Positions 36,287 through 46,191 of a stretch of DNA of 64,000 nt are shown in pieces. The notes under the pieces are model-generated. The model did no database searches. It was not told the origin of the DNA and saw only the letters and a list, made by a program, of their open reading frames with translations. The first letter of the stretch is position 1. Every line of letters starts with the position of its first letter. This DNA comes from JACDAN01 sp963834825 (GTDB lineage Bacteria; Actinomycetota; Thermoleophilia; Gaiellales; Gaiellaceae): the NCBI GenBank assembly GCA_963834825.1, contig CAWICZ010000014.1, forward strand, positions 310,001 to 374,000, read 5' to 3'. The translations under genes were made by a program, and so were the position numbers.

Positions 36287-36850
36287 GTGGCCGATGTCGC
36301 GTGCCTGAGACGGCGTGCCGGGATCGCGACCGCTCTCGTTGCACTGGCTTTTGCGAGTGGGGTTGCCGTAAGCGACTCTCCGGCTGCGCCTCCAGCGCGA
36401 AGCGAGGCGACGTCAGGCTTGGCCGACCTCGAAGCGGCGATCGTTGTGCGCATCAACGAGGTTCGTCGCGCGAGGGGCCTGGGACCACTGCGTTCGAGCC
36501 GCCGCCTCGCGGCCGCAGCCGACTTCCATTCCCGGGACATGGGCCGCCGCGGGTATTTCCAGCACGAAAGCGCCGACGGCACGGCGTTCTGGCGCCGGAT
36601 CCAGCGCTTCTACGGTTCGGGCGGTTTTCGCTCCTGGACCGTCGGCGAGAACCTCCTCTGGGCTTCGGACCGCTTCGGCGCCGCGTTCGCGGTGCGGGAA
36701 TGGATGACGAGCCGGCCGCACCGGAAGAACATCCTCTCGCGCGCCTGGCGGGAGGTCGGGATCGGCGCCGCCTACTTCGTGCGGGCCCCGGGCGAGTACG
36801 AGGGTAGGTCAGTCACGATCGTCACGTCCGACTTCGGCGCGCGCTCGTAA
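36287..36850 (+). CDS. secreted CAP-domain (SCP/PR-1) protein
   Basis: 187 residues. An N-terminal signal segment (GIATALVALAFASGVAVSDSPA) precedes a CAP domain: IVVRINEVRRARGLGPL, LAAAADFHSRDMGRRGYFQHES, SWTVGENLLWA, REWMTSRPHRKNILSRAWREVGIG. The His/Glu cavity residues (H in FHSRDM, E in GENL) are present. The biochemical role of bacterial CAP proteins is unsettled. Start GTG 36287 is chosen because it directly precedes the signal peptide. Confidence 0.88.
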   Translation: MADVACLRRRAGIATALVALAFASGVAVSDSPAAPPARSEATSGLADLEAAIVVRINEVRRARGLGPLRSSRRLAAAADFHSRDMGRRGYFQHESADGTAFWRRIQRFYGSGGFRSWTVGENLLWASDRFGAAFAVREWMTSRPHRKNILSRAWREVGIGAAYFVRAPGEYEGRSVTIVTSDFGARS

Positions 36851-36987
36851 TCCGGACGGCGAAGGCGTCCGCGAGGCTGCCGGGGCGCGCTCCTACTGAC
36901 CCCCGACGCGCGAGTAGCACGTCGCCTTCTCCTTTGCGACGTTCGCTTGCGCGGGCTCGCCTAGCCGGGAAGCGTTCGTGGGAGCCC

Positions 36988-37246
36988 GAAGTGAGGGAAG
37001 ACGCCGAGGTCGCCGAACCAGGTGATCGCGGGCAGCGGCGCCCTCGTAGACACGCTGATGCAACACAACCTGATCGACGTCTACCGGCTCATGCTCTATC
37101 CGCTCGCCCTCGCCGCCGGAAGGCGTTTCTTCCGGGAGGGGAATGACAAGACCACGCTGACCCTGACCGACGCCACGACGACCAGCACCGGCGTCGTCGT
37201 GCTCACCTACGAGGCAGCAGAAGAGGGAGCTGTCGTCGCGAGATGA
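36988..37246 (+). pseudogene. remnant of a RibD_C / dihydrofolate-reductase-like gene
   Basis: The last ~70 residues of a RibD C-terminal-domain protein are readable from 37022 (IAGSGALVDTL, NLIDVYRLMLYPLALAAGRRFF, STGVVVLTYEA, stop at 37244). The preceding piece (VREDAEVAEPGD) is in another frame and nothing recognisable lies further upstream. The gene is therefore truncated and frameshifted next to tRNA-Arg. The stretch 36851-36987 holds nothing else I can identify. Confidence 0.6.
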
Positions 37247-37272
37247 TGGCGATTTGGAGGGTGTTTCCGCGA

Positions 37273-37344
37273 CGCGCCCGGCAGGATTCGAACCTGCGAC
37301 CCGCGGATTAGAAGTCCGCTGCTCTTCCACTGAGCTACGGGCGC
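37273..37344 (-). tRNA. tRNA-Arg (TCT)
   Basis: Minus strand: acceptor GCGCCCG pairs with CGGGCGC, anticodon loop CTTCTAA (TCT), T-loop TTCGAAT, discriminator G. 72 nt, no CCA. TACCCT at 37359-37354 is the likely -10. Confidence 0.95.
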
Positions 37345-37483
37345 TCGACCAGAAGGGTAGCGCTGGGCCGTTAGGGGTACTTCAACGGAAACGGACAGGG
37401 AGGTACGTCTATGGAGACGCTCTTGTGTGCTCACCGGCGGCTGGTCGGACAGGAGCTGAGGGAAGGGCTCCATGAGCCGCCGC

Positions 37484-37489
37484 TATCCT
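37484..37489 (+). promoter_or_regulatory. -10 element (TATCCT) of tRNA-His
   Basis: TATCCT lies 11 bases before the G(-1) of tRNA-His. The following bases TTCTCGT resemble the TTCTGGT after TACCCT at tRNA-Arg(TCT). Similar TA(C/T)(A/C)CT hexamers precede the Pro, Leu (40243-40248) and Ala (61582-61587) tRNAs. Confidence 0.5.
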
Positions 37490-37500
37490 TCTCGTAGCGC

Positions 37501-37574
37501 GGTGGCGGTAGCTCAGTTGGTAGAGCCCCGGGTTGTGGTCCCGGTGGTCGGGGGTTCGAGTCCCCTCCGCCACC
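37501..37574 (+). tRNA. tRNA-His (GTG)
   Basis: Acceptor GTGGCGG pairs with CCGCCAC, with the extra G(-1) at 37501 opposite discriminator C; anticodon loop TTGTGGT (GTG). 74 nt, no CCA. The dehydrogenase coding sequence begins only seven bases after its 3' end. Confidence 0.95.
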
Positions 37575-37581
37575 CCTCACG

Positions 37582-38478
37582 CTGAAGATCCTCGCCACCC
37601 GGCGCTTTCCCGGGCCGGCCTGGGACGAGCTTCGCGACGTCGAGTATCTGGAGGGAACGCTCGACGGCGAGCGGGCCGATGTCGGGGCGCTGGCCATCGT
37701 CGCCGAGCCCGTCGACGAGCGGATGCTCGACCTCCTCCCGAACCTGCGTGTGGTCGCCAACTACGGCGCAGGGTTCGACCTCGTCGACGTCGAAGCGTGC
37801 CGCCGACGGGGCGTCGCCGTCACGAACACGCCAGGCGTCACGTCCGCAGCGACCGCCGATCTCACCTTCGGCCTGCTCCTGGCCGTCCGGCGCCGGATCG
37901 TCGCCGGCGACTCGTTTGTACGCTCGGGCCGGTGGGGAAGCGACTGGGCCGACGAGCCGCTCAAGGGCGACGAGGTCGCCGGGTCGACTCTGGGAATCGT
38001 CGGTCTCGGGCGGATCGGGCGGGCGGTCGCGCAGCGGGCACGGGGATTCGACATGCGAGTCCTGTACGCCCGGCGCCGGGCGGACGACGACCCCGACTAC
38101 CGTCCGCTCGACGAGCTGGTCGCCGAGTCTGACGTCGTCTCGCTCCATCTTCCCCTGACCGACGAGACGCACGGACTGATCGACGCCGACCTCCTCGCAC
38201 GCATGCGCGACGGCAGCTGCCTGATCAATACGGCGCGCGGCCAGATCGTCGACGAGCCCGCGCTCGTCGCCGAGCTCGTGTCGGGTCGCCTCCAGGCCGG
38301 ACTGGACGTGTTCGCGGACGAGCCGAACGTCCCACCGGAGCTCTTCGAGCTCCCGAACGTCGTCATGACTCCGCATCTGGGAACCGCGACGCAGGCGACA
38401 CGCGAAGCGATGACCCGCGTCCTCGTCGACAACCTGCTCGCGGCCGAGGCCGGCCGGCCGCTACCCAATCAGGTCTAG
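37582..38478 (+). CDS. D-isomer-specific 2-hydroxyacid dehydrogenase, CTG start proposed
   Basis: 298 residues, glyoxylate reductase/phosphoglycerate dehydrogenase type. Catalytic pieces: LRVVANYGAGFDLVDVEAC, NADH-binding LGIVGLGRIGRAVAQRARGF, LINTARGQIVDEPALVAEL with the substrate Arg, DVFADEPNVPPEL with the Glu, and MTPHLGTAT with the catalytic His. The N-terminus KILATRRFPGPAWDEL matches the family and is in frame back to CTG 37582. There is no ATG, GTG or TTG before the internal ATG at 37723, which would remove ~47 residues of the substrate domain. It begins 7 bases after tRNA-His, so its mRNA 5' end may come from tRNA processing. Confidence 0.88.
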   Translation: MKILATRRFPGPAWDELRDVEYLEGTLDGERADVGALAIVAEPVDERMLDLLPNLRVVANYGAGFDLVDVEACRRRGVAVTNTPGVTSAATADLTFGLLLAVRRRIVAGDSFVRSGRWGSDWADEPLKGDEVAGSTLGIVGLGRIGRAVAQRARGFDMRVLYARRRADDDPDYRPLDELVAESDVVSLHLPLTDETHGLIDADLLARMRDGSCLINTARGQIVDEPALVAELVSGRLQAGLDVFADEPNVPPELFELPNVVMTPHLGTATQATREAMTRVLVDNLLAAEAGRPLPNQV

Positions 38479-38861
38479 TGCCCCCAGCCCGGCGGTGGCT
38501 CGGCGCGGCCCTGCTGCGAGTTCCAGCAGTCACGCTGTTCGGCGACGAGACCGTCCGGTCCGAACCTCACGAATGCGATGCCGGCGATCGTCTCGTCACG
38601 ACCCTCGAAGCGGACGATTCCCCAGTACTCGATCGCGACTCGGTCGCCCTCGATCACCGGCTCGCCGAACCAGCACTCGGCCTCGTCCTGCTCCGAGAAT
38701 GTCCACTCCGCGTACGCCCGCGGGCTCTGCAGATCGCGGAACGGCTGCGAACGGAAGGCCGTGTCGTCGGCGTAGAGAGAGGCGATCGCGTCGGCATCCT
38801 TGGCCGGCCAGGCGTACGCCCAGGTCTCGATCCAGCGCTGGGCGGCCGCTTCGGTTTCCAC
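38475..38861 (-). CDS. NTF2/SnoaL-like fold protein
   Basis: 128 residues. SnoaL-type cone: AQRWIETWAYAWPAKDADAIAS with LYADDTAFRSQPF, then YAEWTFSEQDEAECWFGEP, VAIEYWGIVRF and IAGIAFVRFGPDGLVAEQRDCW. The pocket residues do not point to a specific substrate. GTG 38861 avoids a longer frame that runs through the antisense of tRNA-Arg. Its stop and that of the dehydrogenase are the two strands of one CTAG (38475-38478). Confidence 0.83.
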   Translation of the reverse strand: METEAAAQRWIETWAYAWPAKDADAIASLYADDTAFRSQPFRDLQSPRAYAEWTFSEQDEAECWFGEPVIEGDRVAIEYWGIVRFEGRDETIAGIAFVRFGPDGLVAEQRDCWNSQQGRAEPPPGWGH

Positions 38862-38881
38862 CTCGCTACTCTGCCCGAACC

Positions 38882-38953
38882 GGCCCCGTAGCTCAGTGGA
38901 TAGAGCAGCAGACTTCGAATCTGCGTGCGATGGTTCGACTCCATCCGGGGCCA
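38882..38953 (+). tRNA. tRNA-Arg (TCG)
   Basis: Acceptor GGCCCCG pairs with CGGGGCC; stem GCAGA/TCTGC with loop CTTCGAA (TCG); T-arm GATGG/CCATC. 72 nt, no CCA. TACTCT at 38867-38872 lies about ten bases upstream. The 115 bases after it hold nothing recognisable. Confidence 0.95.
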
Positions 38954-39068
38954 TTCACGCTCGTGCGGTGCGACTGAGACGAGACCTCGTTACGACTCCG
39001 GCCAGGTCGTCTCCAATTTCGACGAGCCAGTTGCCTGGCTAGATCGCCAGGCAGCGGACGCGCCGCGC

Positions 39069-39341
39069 TCAGCCGAGAGCGATGAGAAGCGCCGTTGCAG
39101 CGGCGGACACGGCGCCGCCGAGCGCATAGAGGCCCAGCCCGCGGACGTGGTGCACGTAGCGACCCAAGCCGAGCTCCGCGAGGGTCTCCAGGTCGCCGTA
39201 ACCGGAAACGACCTCCGGAGAGTCCAGGACAACCTTGCGGCCGTCCGACACCCGCAGGCCGCGTTCACGTAGCGCAGCCGCGGCTTCCTCCAGGGAATCG
39301 ACCGAAACCATCTGACCGACGCGCGCGACCGTCATCGCCAT
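39069..39341 (-). CDS. small protein with C-terminal membrane helix
   Basis: 90 residues from ATG 39341 (MAMTVARVGQ). A soluble part (SLEEAAAALRERGLRVSDGRKVVLDS-like alpha/beta stretch) ends in a hydrophobic helix (GLYALGGAVSAAATALLIALG), so it is a tail-anchored candidate. Family unknown. A longer upstream frame exists but lacks coding character. Confidence 0.55.
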   Translation of the reverse strand: MAMTVARVGQMVSVDSLEEAAAALRERGLRVSDGRKVVLDSPEVVSGYGDLETLAELGLGRYVHHVRGLGLYALGGAVSAAATALLIALG

Positions 39342-39473
39342 CGGCTCGTGAGGTTTGGCTCGATCTGCGGCATGCCCCCAGTTCGCACCACTCGCAATTG
39401 CGGTTCGTTTCGCTCGTGAGCCGCGCCCAAACAAGGCACTCGTCGAAGGGCGATCTCACACAGCGGTCGGCCA

Positions 39474-40253
39474 GTGCGTTCTTTCTTCGTGGCCCTCGCC
39501 TCGGACCCGCTCCTCTACACGACGATCGACAGCCCGATGGGTGAGTTGCTGCTACTCGGCGACGGTCACGCACTTCGCGGCCTCTACATGCAGGAGGGAC
39601 AAACCGGAGTCACCGCCGCCCCGGACTGGACGCGTGACGATGAGTCGTTCGGCGCCGTGCGCGCCCAGCTCGATGAGTACTTCGAGGGGCGACGGGCTGC
39701 TTTCGATCTACCGCTCCACCTCGGGGGCACGCCGTTTCAACGCCTCGTCTGGCACGCGCTGCAGGAGATCCCCTACGGCGAGACGGTCACCTACGGCGAG
39801 CTCGCCCGACGCATCGGGCGGCCGTCCTCACCGCGTGCCGTGGGCGCCGCGAACGGCAGCAACCCGATCTCGGTGATCGTTCCCTGCCACCGTGTCATCG
39901 GCTCCGACGGCACGCTGACCGGCTACGGCGGCGGGATCGAGCGCAAGCGTCTCCTGCTCGACCTGGAAGCGCACAAGCCTGCACCTGTCCCCAAGACGTA
40001 CACGCTCCTGGGGGCCGACAGACGGCCGTACCGCTCGGCGAGACCGGGCAAGCTCGGCGGCCACCGGCGCTCGAAGGGATACGGGAGGCTTGACTGTCCG
40101 GCGGCGTTGCGCTGGATCGCCAAGGGGTACTACACCGCGCATCGGGTCTTCTTCGCCGACGAGGAAATGGCGGTCGCCGCCGGGTACCGCCCGTGCGCGG
40201 TCTGTCTGCCGGAGCGCTACCGCGAGTGGAAGGAAGCCCGCTCTATCCTGTGA
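39474..40253 (+). CDS. O6-methylguanine-DNA methyltransferase fused to C-terminal Ada-type zinc domain
   Basis: 259 residues. Residues ~12-165 are an Ogt domain (TIDSPMGELLLLGDG; TPFQRLVWHALQEIPYGETVTYGELA; active-site Cys138 in VIVPCHRVIG). Residues ~175-255 are a small Ada metal-binding-type domain (PGKLGGHRRSKGYGRLDCPA with Cys208; GYRPCAVCLPERYREWK with Cys241 and Cys244). The domain order is the reverse of Ada, and the first Ada cysteine is missing, possibly replaced by His197. It repairs O6-alkylguanine; the tail may sense or bind DNA. Start GTG 39474 or GTG 39489. tRNA-Leu begins four bases after its stop, with its -10 inside this gene. Confidence 0.88.
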   Translation: MRSFFVALASDPLLYTTIDSPMGELLLLGDGHALRGLYMQEGQTGVTAAPDWTRDDESFGAVRAQLDEYFEGRRAAFDLPLHLGGTPFQRLVWHALQEIPYGETVTYGELARRIGRPSSPRAVGAANGSNPISVIVPCHRVIGSDGTLTGYGGGIERKRLLLDLEAHKPAPVPKTYTLLGADRRPYRSARPGKLGGHRRSKGYGRLDCPAALRWIAKGYYTAHRVFFADEEMAVAAGYRPCAVCLPERYREWKEARSIL

Positions 40254-40257
40254 GCGC

Positions 40258-40343
40258 GCGGGCGTGGCGGAACTGGTAGACGCGGCGGGTTTAGGTCCCG
40301 TTGAGCCGTAAGGTTCTTAGAGGTTCGAGTCCTCTCGCCCGCA
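40258..40343 (+). tRNA. tRNA-Leu (TAG)
   Basis: Class II tRNA of 86 nt: acceptor GCGGGCG/CGCCCGC, anticodon loop TTTAGGT (TAG), long variable arm, T-loop TTCGAGT. No CCA. TATCCT at 40243-40248 is the likely -10. Confidence 0.95.
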
Positions 40344-40423
40344 TGGTGTGCTGACCGGGTTGACGTGTAGGCGCTCGTAGTCGGCTCCGGCGCCCCAGGG
40401 GTGGCTGGCACAATGGCCCTCCT

Positions 40424-41776
40424 GTGAAGGCCACGGTCGAAGAGCTCCCGGAGAGCAAGGTTCGCATGACCGTCGAGGTCCCGAGCGGCGACGTCGAGCA
40501 CGCCATCGACCACGCCGCCTCGGATCTCGCCGGCAGCCTGAAGATCCCCGGATTCCGCAAGGGCAAGGTGCCGATGCCGGTGCTGCTCGCGCGCGTCGGC
40601 AAGGACCGCCTCTACGCCGAGGCAGTGCAGAGCCACATCGGCGGCTGGTTCCGGGCGGCGCTGCGCGAGACCAACGTCCGGCCTGTGCAGGCGCCCGAGT
40701 ACGACTACGAGCTTCCGCCGTCGCCCTCCGACACCTTTCAGTTCACGGCGACCGTCGCGGTCCAACCCACCCCGGAGCTCGCCGACTGGAGCACGCTCGA
40801 GGTGCCCGCGGCTGAGGCCGAGGTGCCCGAGGAGCTGATCGAAGCCGAGCTCGAGGTGCTGCAGGGAACGGTCGCCGACCTGGAGCCGGTCGAGGGTCGT
40901 CCGGCGCGCGAGGGCGACGTGTTGATCGTCGACCTCGTCTCGGGCGACGGCGACGCGCAGCGCGACTACGTCGTCGAGCTTGGCGCCGGCCGCCTGCTGC
41001 CCGAGATCGAAGAGGCTCTCGTCGGCCTGGAGCCGGGTGCCGAGACGGAGGTGGCGTACCGACAGCCGGACGACGGTCAGGCGAAGCTCACCGTCGGCGT
41101 CAAGGAGGTCCAGGAGAAGGTGCTCCCACCGGTGGACGATGCGCTCGCCAAGGCGGCGACCGAGTTCGACACCCTCGATGAGCTCCGAGGCGAGATCGAG
41201 GGTCGCCTTCGCGGCCAGCTCGAGGAGGAGCTCGACGTGCAGTTCCGGACTGCGGTCGTGGACGCGCTCGTGGACGCGACGCAATTCGAGGTCGCCGACG
41301 GCCTCGTCCAGTCGCGCGCGGTCGAGCTCTGGAACGCACTCGTTCGCTCGCTCGAGCGCCGCGGCATCAGCGCGGAGGCCTACCTGCAGCTGAGCAATCG
41401 CTCGCCGCAGGAGATCCAGGCCGACATCGAGGAGGAAGCCCGCCGGGCGCTCGCCCGCGAGATCGTGCTCGAGGCGGCCGCCGACAAGCTCGGGCTGGAG
41501 GTCTCGGACGAGGAGGTCGACGAGCTGATCAGCGAGGAGGCCGAGAGTGCCGATCAGGAGCCGGACGACCTGATCGCTCAGGTCAGGGCCGCCGGGCGCT
41601 ACGAAGCGCTGCGCGCCGACATCCGGCTTCGCCGGGCGCTCGACCGGCTTGCGGCGGAGGTCAAGCCGATCCCGATGGAGCTCGCCCGAGCCCGCGACAA
41701 GCTCTGGACACCCGAGAAGGAGAAACCCGAGACCGCTACGAAGTTGTGGACCCCCGGTAGCAAGGAGCCTGCATGA
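40424..41776 (+). CDS. tig: trigger factor
   Basis: Ribosome-bound chaperone and prolyl isomerase, 450 residues. The N-terminal ribosome-docking domain shows the signature GSLKIPGFRKGKVP at ~38-51. The central FKBP-like domain starts near PAREGDVLIVDLVSGDGDA, and a long helical C-terminal domain follows (ALAREIVLEAAADKLGLEVSD region). The last 30 residues hold a small repeat (KLWTPEKEKPETATKLWTPGSK). The GTG start has CACAAT nine bases upstream. It is translationally coupled to clpP (ATGA). Confidence 0.95.
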   Translation: MKATVEELPESKVRMTVEVPSGDVEHAIDHAASDLAGSLKIPGFRKGKVPMPVLLARVGKDRLYAEAVQSHIGGWFRAALRETNVRPVQAPEYDYELPPSPSDTFQFTATVAVQPTPELADWSTLEVPAAEAEVPEELIEAELEVLQGTVADLEPVEGRPAREGDVLIVDLVSGDGDAQRDYVVELGAGRLLPEIEEALVGLEPGAETEVAYRQPDDGQAKLTVGVKEVQEKVLPPVDDALAKAATEFDTLDELRGEIEGRLRGQLEEELDVQFRTAVVDALVDATQFEVADGLVQSRAVELWNALVRSLERRGISAEAYLQLSNRSPQEIQADIEEEARRALAREIVLEAAADKLGLEVSDEEVDELISEEAESADQEPDDLIAQVRAAGRYEALRADIRLRRALDRLAAEVKPIPMELARARDKLWTPEKEKPETATKLWTPGSKEPA

Positions 41777-42378
41777 GCCCGCTAGTCCCGATGGTGATCG
41801 AACAGACGTCGCGCGGTGAGCGCGCCTTCGACATCTACTCGCGCCTGCTGAACGAACGAATCATCTTCCTCGGCACGCCGATCGACGATCAGATCGCGAA
41901 CCTGATCATCGCCCAGTTACTGCACCTCGAGTCCGAGGACCCGGACAAGGACATCTCCGTCTACGTCAACTCACCGGGCGGTGACGTCTACTCGGGCCTC
42001 GCCGTCTACGACACGATGCAGTTCATCAAGCCCGACGTGCAGACGATCTGCGTCGGGATTGCGATGTCGATGGGCGCCTTGCTCTTGGCCGGTGGGGCGA
42101 AAGGGAAGCGGATGGCGCTGCCGAACGCCAAGATCCTGATCCACCAGGTCTGGACACCCCATGGCCCCGGCGGGCAGGCGGCAGACATCGAGATCCGTGC
42201 CCGCGAAACCTTGAACCTGAAGCGACGTCTCGAGGAGATCCTCTCCGAGCACACGGGCCAGGAGCTGGAGAAGGTCTCGCGCGACACCGACCGCGACTAC
42301 TTCATGTCGGCGCAAGACGCAAAGGATTACGGCATCATCGACACGGTGATCAGCAGCCGGGATTCGTCGAAGGGGTAG
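41773..42378 (+). CDS. clpP: ATP-dependent Clp protease proteolytic subunit
   Basis: 201 residues. The triad is visible: Ser99 in CVGIAMSMGALLLAGG, His124 in AKILIHQVW, and the Asp of the SRDTDRDYFMSA region. The N-terminal processing region resembles other actinobacterial ClpP proteins. Only one clpP is present here; actinobacteria often have two. It overlaps tig by four bases and is followed by clpX after 36 bp. Confidence 0.97.
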   Translation: MSPLVPMVIEQTSRGERAFDIYSRLLNERIIFLGTPIDDQIANLIIAQLLHLESEDPDKDISVYVNSPGGDVYSGLAVYDTMQFIKPDVQTICVGIAMSMGALLLAGGAKGKRMALPNAKILIHQVWTPHGPGGQAADIEIRARETLNLKRRLEEILSEHTGQELEKVSRDTDRDYFMSAQDAKDYGIIDTVISSRDSSKG

Positions 42379-42414
42379 CCCCGGTGCCGATTTCGGAGTA
42401 CAAGGAGAGCTAGC

Positions 42415-43689
<1,275 letters not shown>

Positions 43690-43698
43690 CGCGCCCCG

Positions 43699-43704
43699 TA
43701 TACT
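43699..43704 (+). promoter_or_regulatory. -10 element (TATACT) upstream of valS
   Basis: TATACT lies 69 bases before the valS ATG, giving a short leader. No T-box consensus is visible in it. Confidence 0.45.
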
Positions 43705-43773
43705 GGCGCCATAGTCGCTGCCTGACTACATCCGTTCCCCTGAGCGCCGCCTGAAGGTCGGCGTCGGCGAGTG

Positions 43774-46191
43774 ATGGAATCTCTCTACAACCCCAAGGGC
43801 GTCGAGGAGCGCTGGCAGCAGACCTGGGAGGCTGAGGGGCTCTACCGGGCCGACCCGGAGGCCGGGGGCGAGGCGTTCTCGATCGCGCTGCCGCCGCCGA
43901 ACGTCACGGGCAGCCTGCACATGGGGCATGCGCTCAACGCGTCGACGCAGGACGTTGTCGTCCGCTGGCACCGAATGCGCGGTTTCAACACGCTCTGGCA
44001 ACCCGGCTACGACCATGCCTCGATCTCGGTCCATGCCGTGATCGAGCGTCAGCTCCTCGCCGAGGGAACGACCCGTTTCGAGCTCGGCCGGGACGCGTTC
44101 GTCGAACGCACCTGGCGCTGGCTCGAGGAGTACGGCGGGATCATCATGGGCCAGCTTCGAAAGCTCGGCGCCTCGCTCGACTATTCGCGCGAGCGCTTCA
44201 CGATGGACGACGCCTACATCCGCGCCGTCTACCGCTTTTTCGTCCGGCTTCACGAGCGCGGCTTCGTGTATCGCGACAACCGAATCGTCAACTGGTGTCC
44301 CGGCTGCCGGACCTCCGTGTCGGACCTCGAGGTCGACCATCGAAGTGTCGACGACGCGCTCACGACCGTGCGCTATCCGCTCGCCGACGGATCGGGGTCG
44401 ATCTCGATCGCGACCGTCCGGCCGCCGACGATCCTCGCCGACGTGGCGGTCGCGGTGCACCCGGAAGACGACCGGTACCGCGGACTCGTCGGGAAGGAGG
44501 CGATCGTCCCGTACGTCGAGCGGCGCGTTCCGATCATCGCCGACGAGCGGGTCGATCCCGAGTTCGGAACCGGTGCCCTCAAGATCACGCCGGGTCACGA
44601 TGCGCTCGACTTCGAGATCGGCCGCGACCACGGTCTCCCTGAGCTGACCGTGATCGGCTTCGACGGACGAATGAACGACCAGGCAGGGGATCTCGCCGGA
44701 TTGGAGCAGCAAGAGGCGGAGGAGCGGATCCTCGACTGGCTTCGCGAGCGTGATCAGCTCGAGAAACGTGAGTCGTACCGCCATGCCGTCGGCCACTGCA
44801 ACCGGACGAAGGATCGGATCGAGCCGCTCATCACCGAGCAGTGGTACGTCGACATGACCGAGCTCGCCGAGCCGGCGATGGCCGCGATCCGCGAGCGGCG
44901 CGTTCGGTTCACGCCGGAGAACCAGGCGGGCGTCGCCCTCGACTGGCTCGAGAACATCCGCCCGTGGAACGTCTCACGCCAGCTCTGGTGGGGCCAGCGG
45001 ATTCCGGCCTGGTACTGCCCCGACGGGCACGTCACGATCGACGAGACGGAACCGTCCGCTTGCGCGGAGTGCGGTTTGACGCCGTTGCGGCAAGACGAGG
45101 ACGTCTTCGACACGTGGTTCTCGTCGGCCCTCTGGCCGTTCGCGACGCTCGGCTGGCCCGAGCAGACGCCTGAGCTCGACGTCTACTACCCGACAGACGT
45201 GCTCTCCACGGCGCGCGACATCATCTTCCTCTGGGTCGTTCGGATGATGATGGCCGGCCAGGAGCTGACCGGCGCAATGCCGTTCCACGACGTGATCATT
45301 CACTCGCTCGTCCTCGCTCCGGACGGACGTCGGATGTCGAAGAGCCTCGGCACCGGCATCGAGCCGGACGAGGTGATCGAGCAGTACGGTGCGGACGCGA
45401 CCCGGTACGGCCTGCTCAAGATGTCGTCGACGCAGGATGTCCGCTTTTCGCCCGGTTTCATCGAGGAGGGGCGAAAGCTCGCGAACAAGCTCTGGAACGT
45501 TGCGCGACTGATCCTCGCGAACAGTGGCGACGCCCACGCTTCGGTCGAGCCGCGCGACCTCGAGGAACGCTGGATGCTGGCGCGTCTGGACGCAACCCAG
45601 ACCGAGCTCGAAGGTCACTGGGATCGCTTCGAGTTCGCTGCCGGAGCGAACGCCCTCTATCACTTGACATTCGACGACTTCTGCGACTGGTACGCCGAGT
45701 CGATCAAGCCGCGGCTCCAGGATCCCGCCGATGGCCCGGTGCGCGCGACGGCGCTCGCCGCGCTCCAGCAATTGCTCGCCCTGCTCCATCCGGTCATGCC
45801 GCACGTCACCGAAGAGATCTGGGCACAGCTGCCCGACCGCGAGACGCGGTTGATCGTTTCGCCGTGGCCCGCCGCGGCCGACCGTTTCGCCGACGAGGCG
45901 CACGCACTCGATCGCGTCCAGGAGGCGGCAGCGCTCTTCCGTCGCAGCGGCGTCTTGGTCGAGCTCGAAGGTGACGAGCGGCGCATCTTCGACGCCGTTG
46001 TCCGACCCGACCGCGTCAAGGCGGACGGTGACGCATCGGCCGAGATCGAGCGGCTCCGGAAGGAGGTCGCTCGCGCCGAGGGCATGCTCGCGAACGCGAG
46101 CTTCGTCGAGCAGGCGCCGGAGGATGTCGTCGAGGCCGAGCGGGAGAAGCTCGCCCGCTACCGTAGTGAGCTCGAGGCTCTCACAGGCTAG
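43774..46191 (+). CDS. valS: valyl-tRNA synthetase
   Basis: 805-residue class I synthetase. HIGH motif as HMGH in PPPNVTGSLHMGHALN, editing domain TVRPPTILADVAVAV, KMSKS as RRMSKSLGTG, anticodon region FDDFCDWYAES, and the C-terminal coiled coil (IERLRKEVARAEGMLANASF). ATG 43774 is preferred; GTG 43771 immediately before it is possible. The folC frame begins inside its last codons. Confidence 0.96.
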   Translation: MESLYNPKGVEERWQQTWEAEGLYRADPEAGGEAFSIALPPPNVTGSLHMGHALNASTQDVVVRWHRMRGFNTLWQPGYDHASISVHAVIERQLLAEGTTRFELGRDAFVERTWRWLEEYGGIIMGQLRKLGASLDYSRERFTMDDAYIRAVYRFFVRLHERGFVYRDNRIVNWCPGCRTSVSDLEVDHRSVDDALTTVRYPLADGSGSISIATVRPPTILADVAVAVHPEDDRYRGLVGKEAIVPYVERRVPIIADERVDPEFGTGALKITPGHDALDFEIGRDHGLPELTVIGFDGRMNDQAGDLAGLEQQEAEERILDWLRERDQLEKRESYRHAVGHCNRTKDRIEPLITEQWYVDMTELAEPAMAAIRERRVRFTPENQAGVALDWLENIRPWNVSRQLWWGQRIPAWYCPDGHVTIDETEPSACAECGLTPLRQDEDVFDTWFSSALWPFATLGWPEQTPELDVYYPTDVLSTARDIIFLWVVRMMMAGQELTGAMPFHDVIIHSLVLAPDGRRMSKSLGTGIEPDEVIEQYGADATRYGLLKMSSTQDVRFSPGFIEEGRKLANKLWNVARLILANSGDAHASVEPRDLEERWMLARLDATQTELEGHWDRFEFAAGANALYHLTFDDFCDWYAESIKPRLQDPADGPVRATALAALQQLLALLHPVMPHVTEEIWAQLPDRETRLIVSPWPAAADRFADEAHALDRVQEAAALFRRSGVLVELEGDERRIFDAVVRPDRVKADGDASAEIERLRKEVARAEGMLANASFVEQAPEDVVEAEREKLARYRSELEALTG

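Noticed and set aside
37056..37068. Third copy of the 13-mer TGATGCAACACAA as part of a repeat family
   Set aside because: It sits in frame within the RibD_C remnant (LMQHN) and can be ordinary coding sequence; kept only as a note.
37254..37475. Short coding frames overlapping the tRNA-Arg and tRNA-His region
   Set aside because: They are translations of tRNA genes (antisense or sense) and show no protein-like features.
38862..38954. N-terminal extension of the NTF2-like protein
   Set aside because: That stretch is the antisense of tRNA-Arg(TCG); GTG 38861 starts at the family boundary.
43705..43773. T-box leader before valS
   Set aside because: No TGGNACCGCG-like T-box sequence and the leader is too short.
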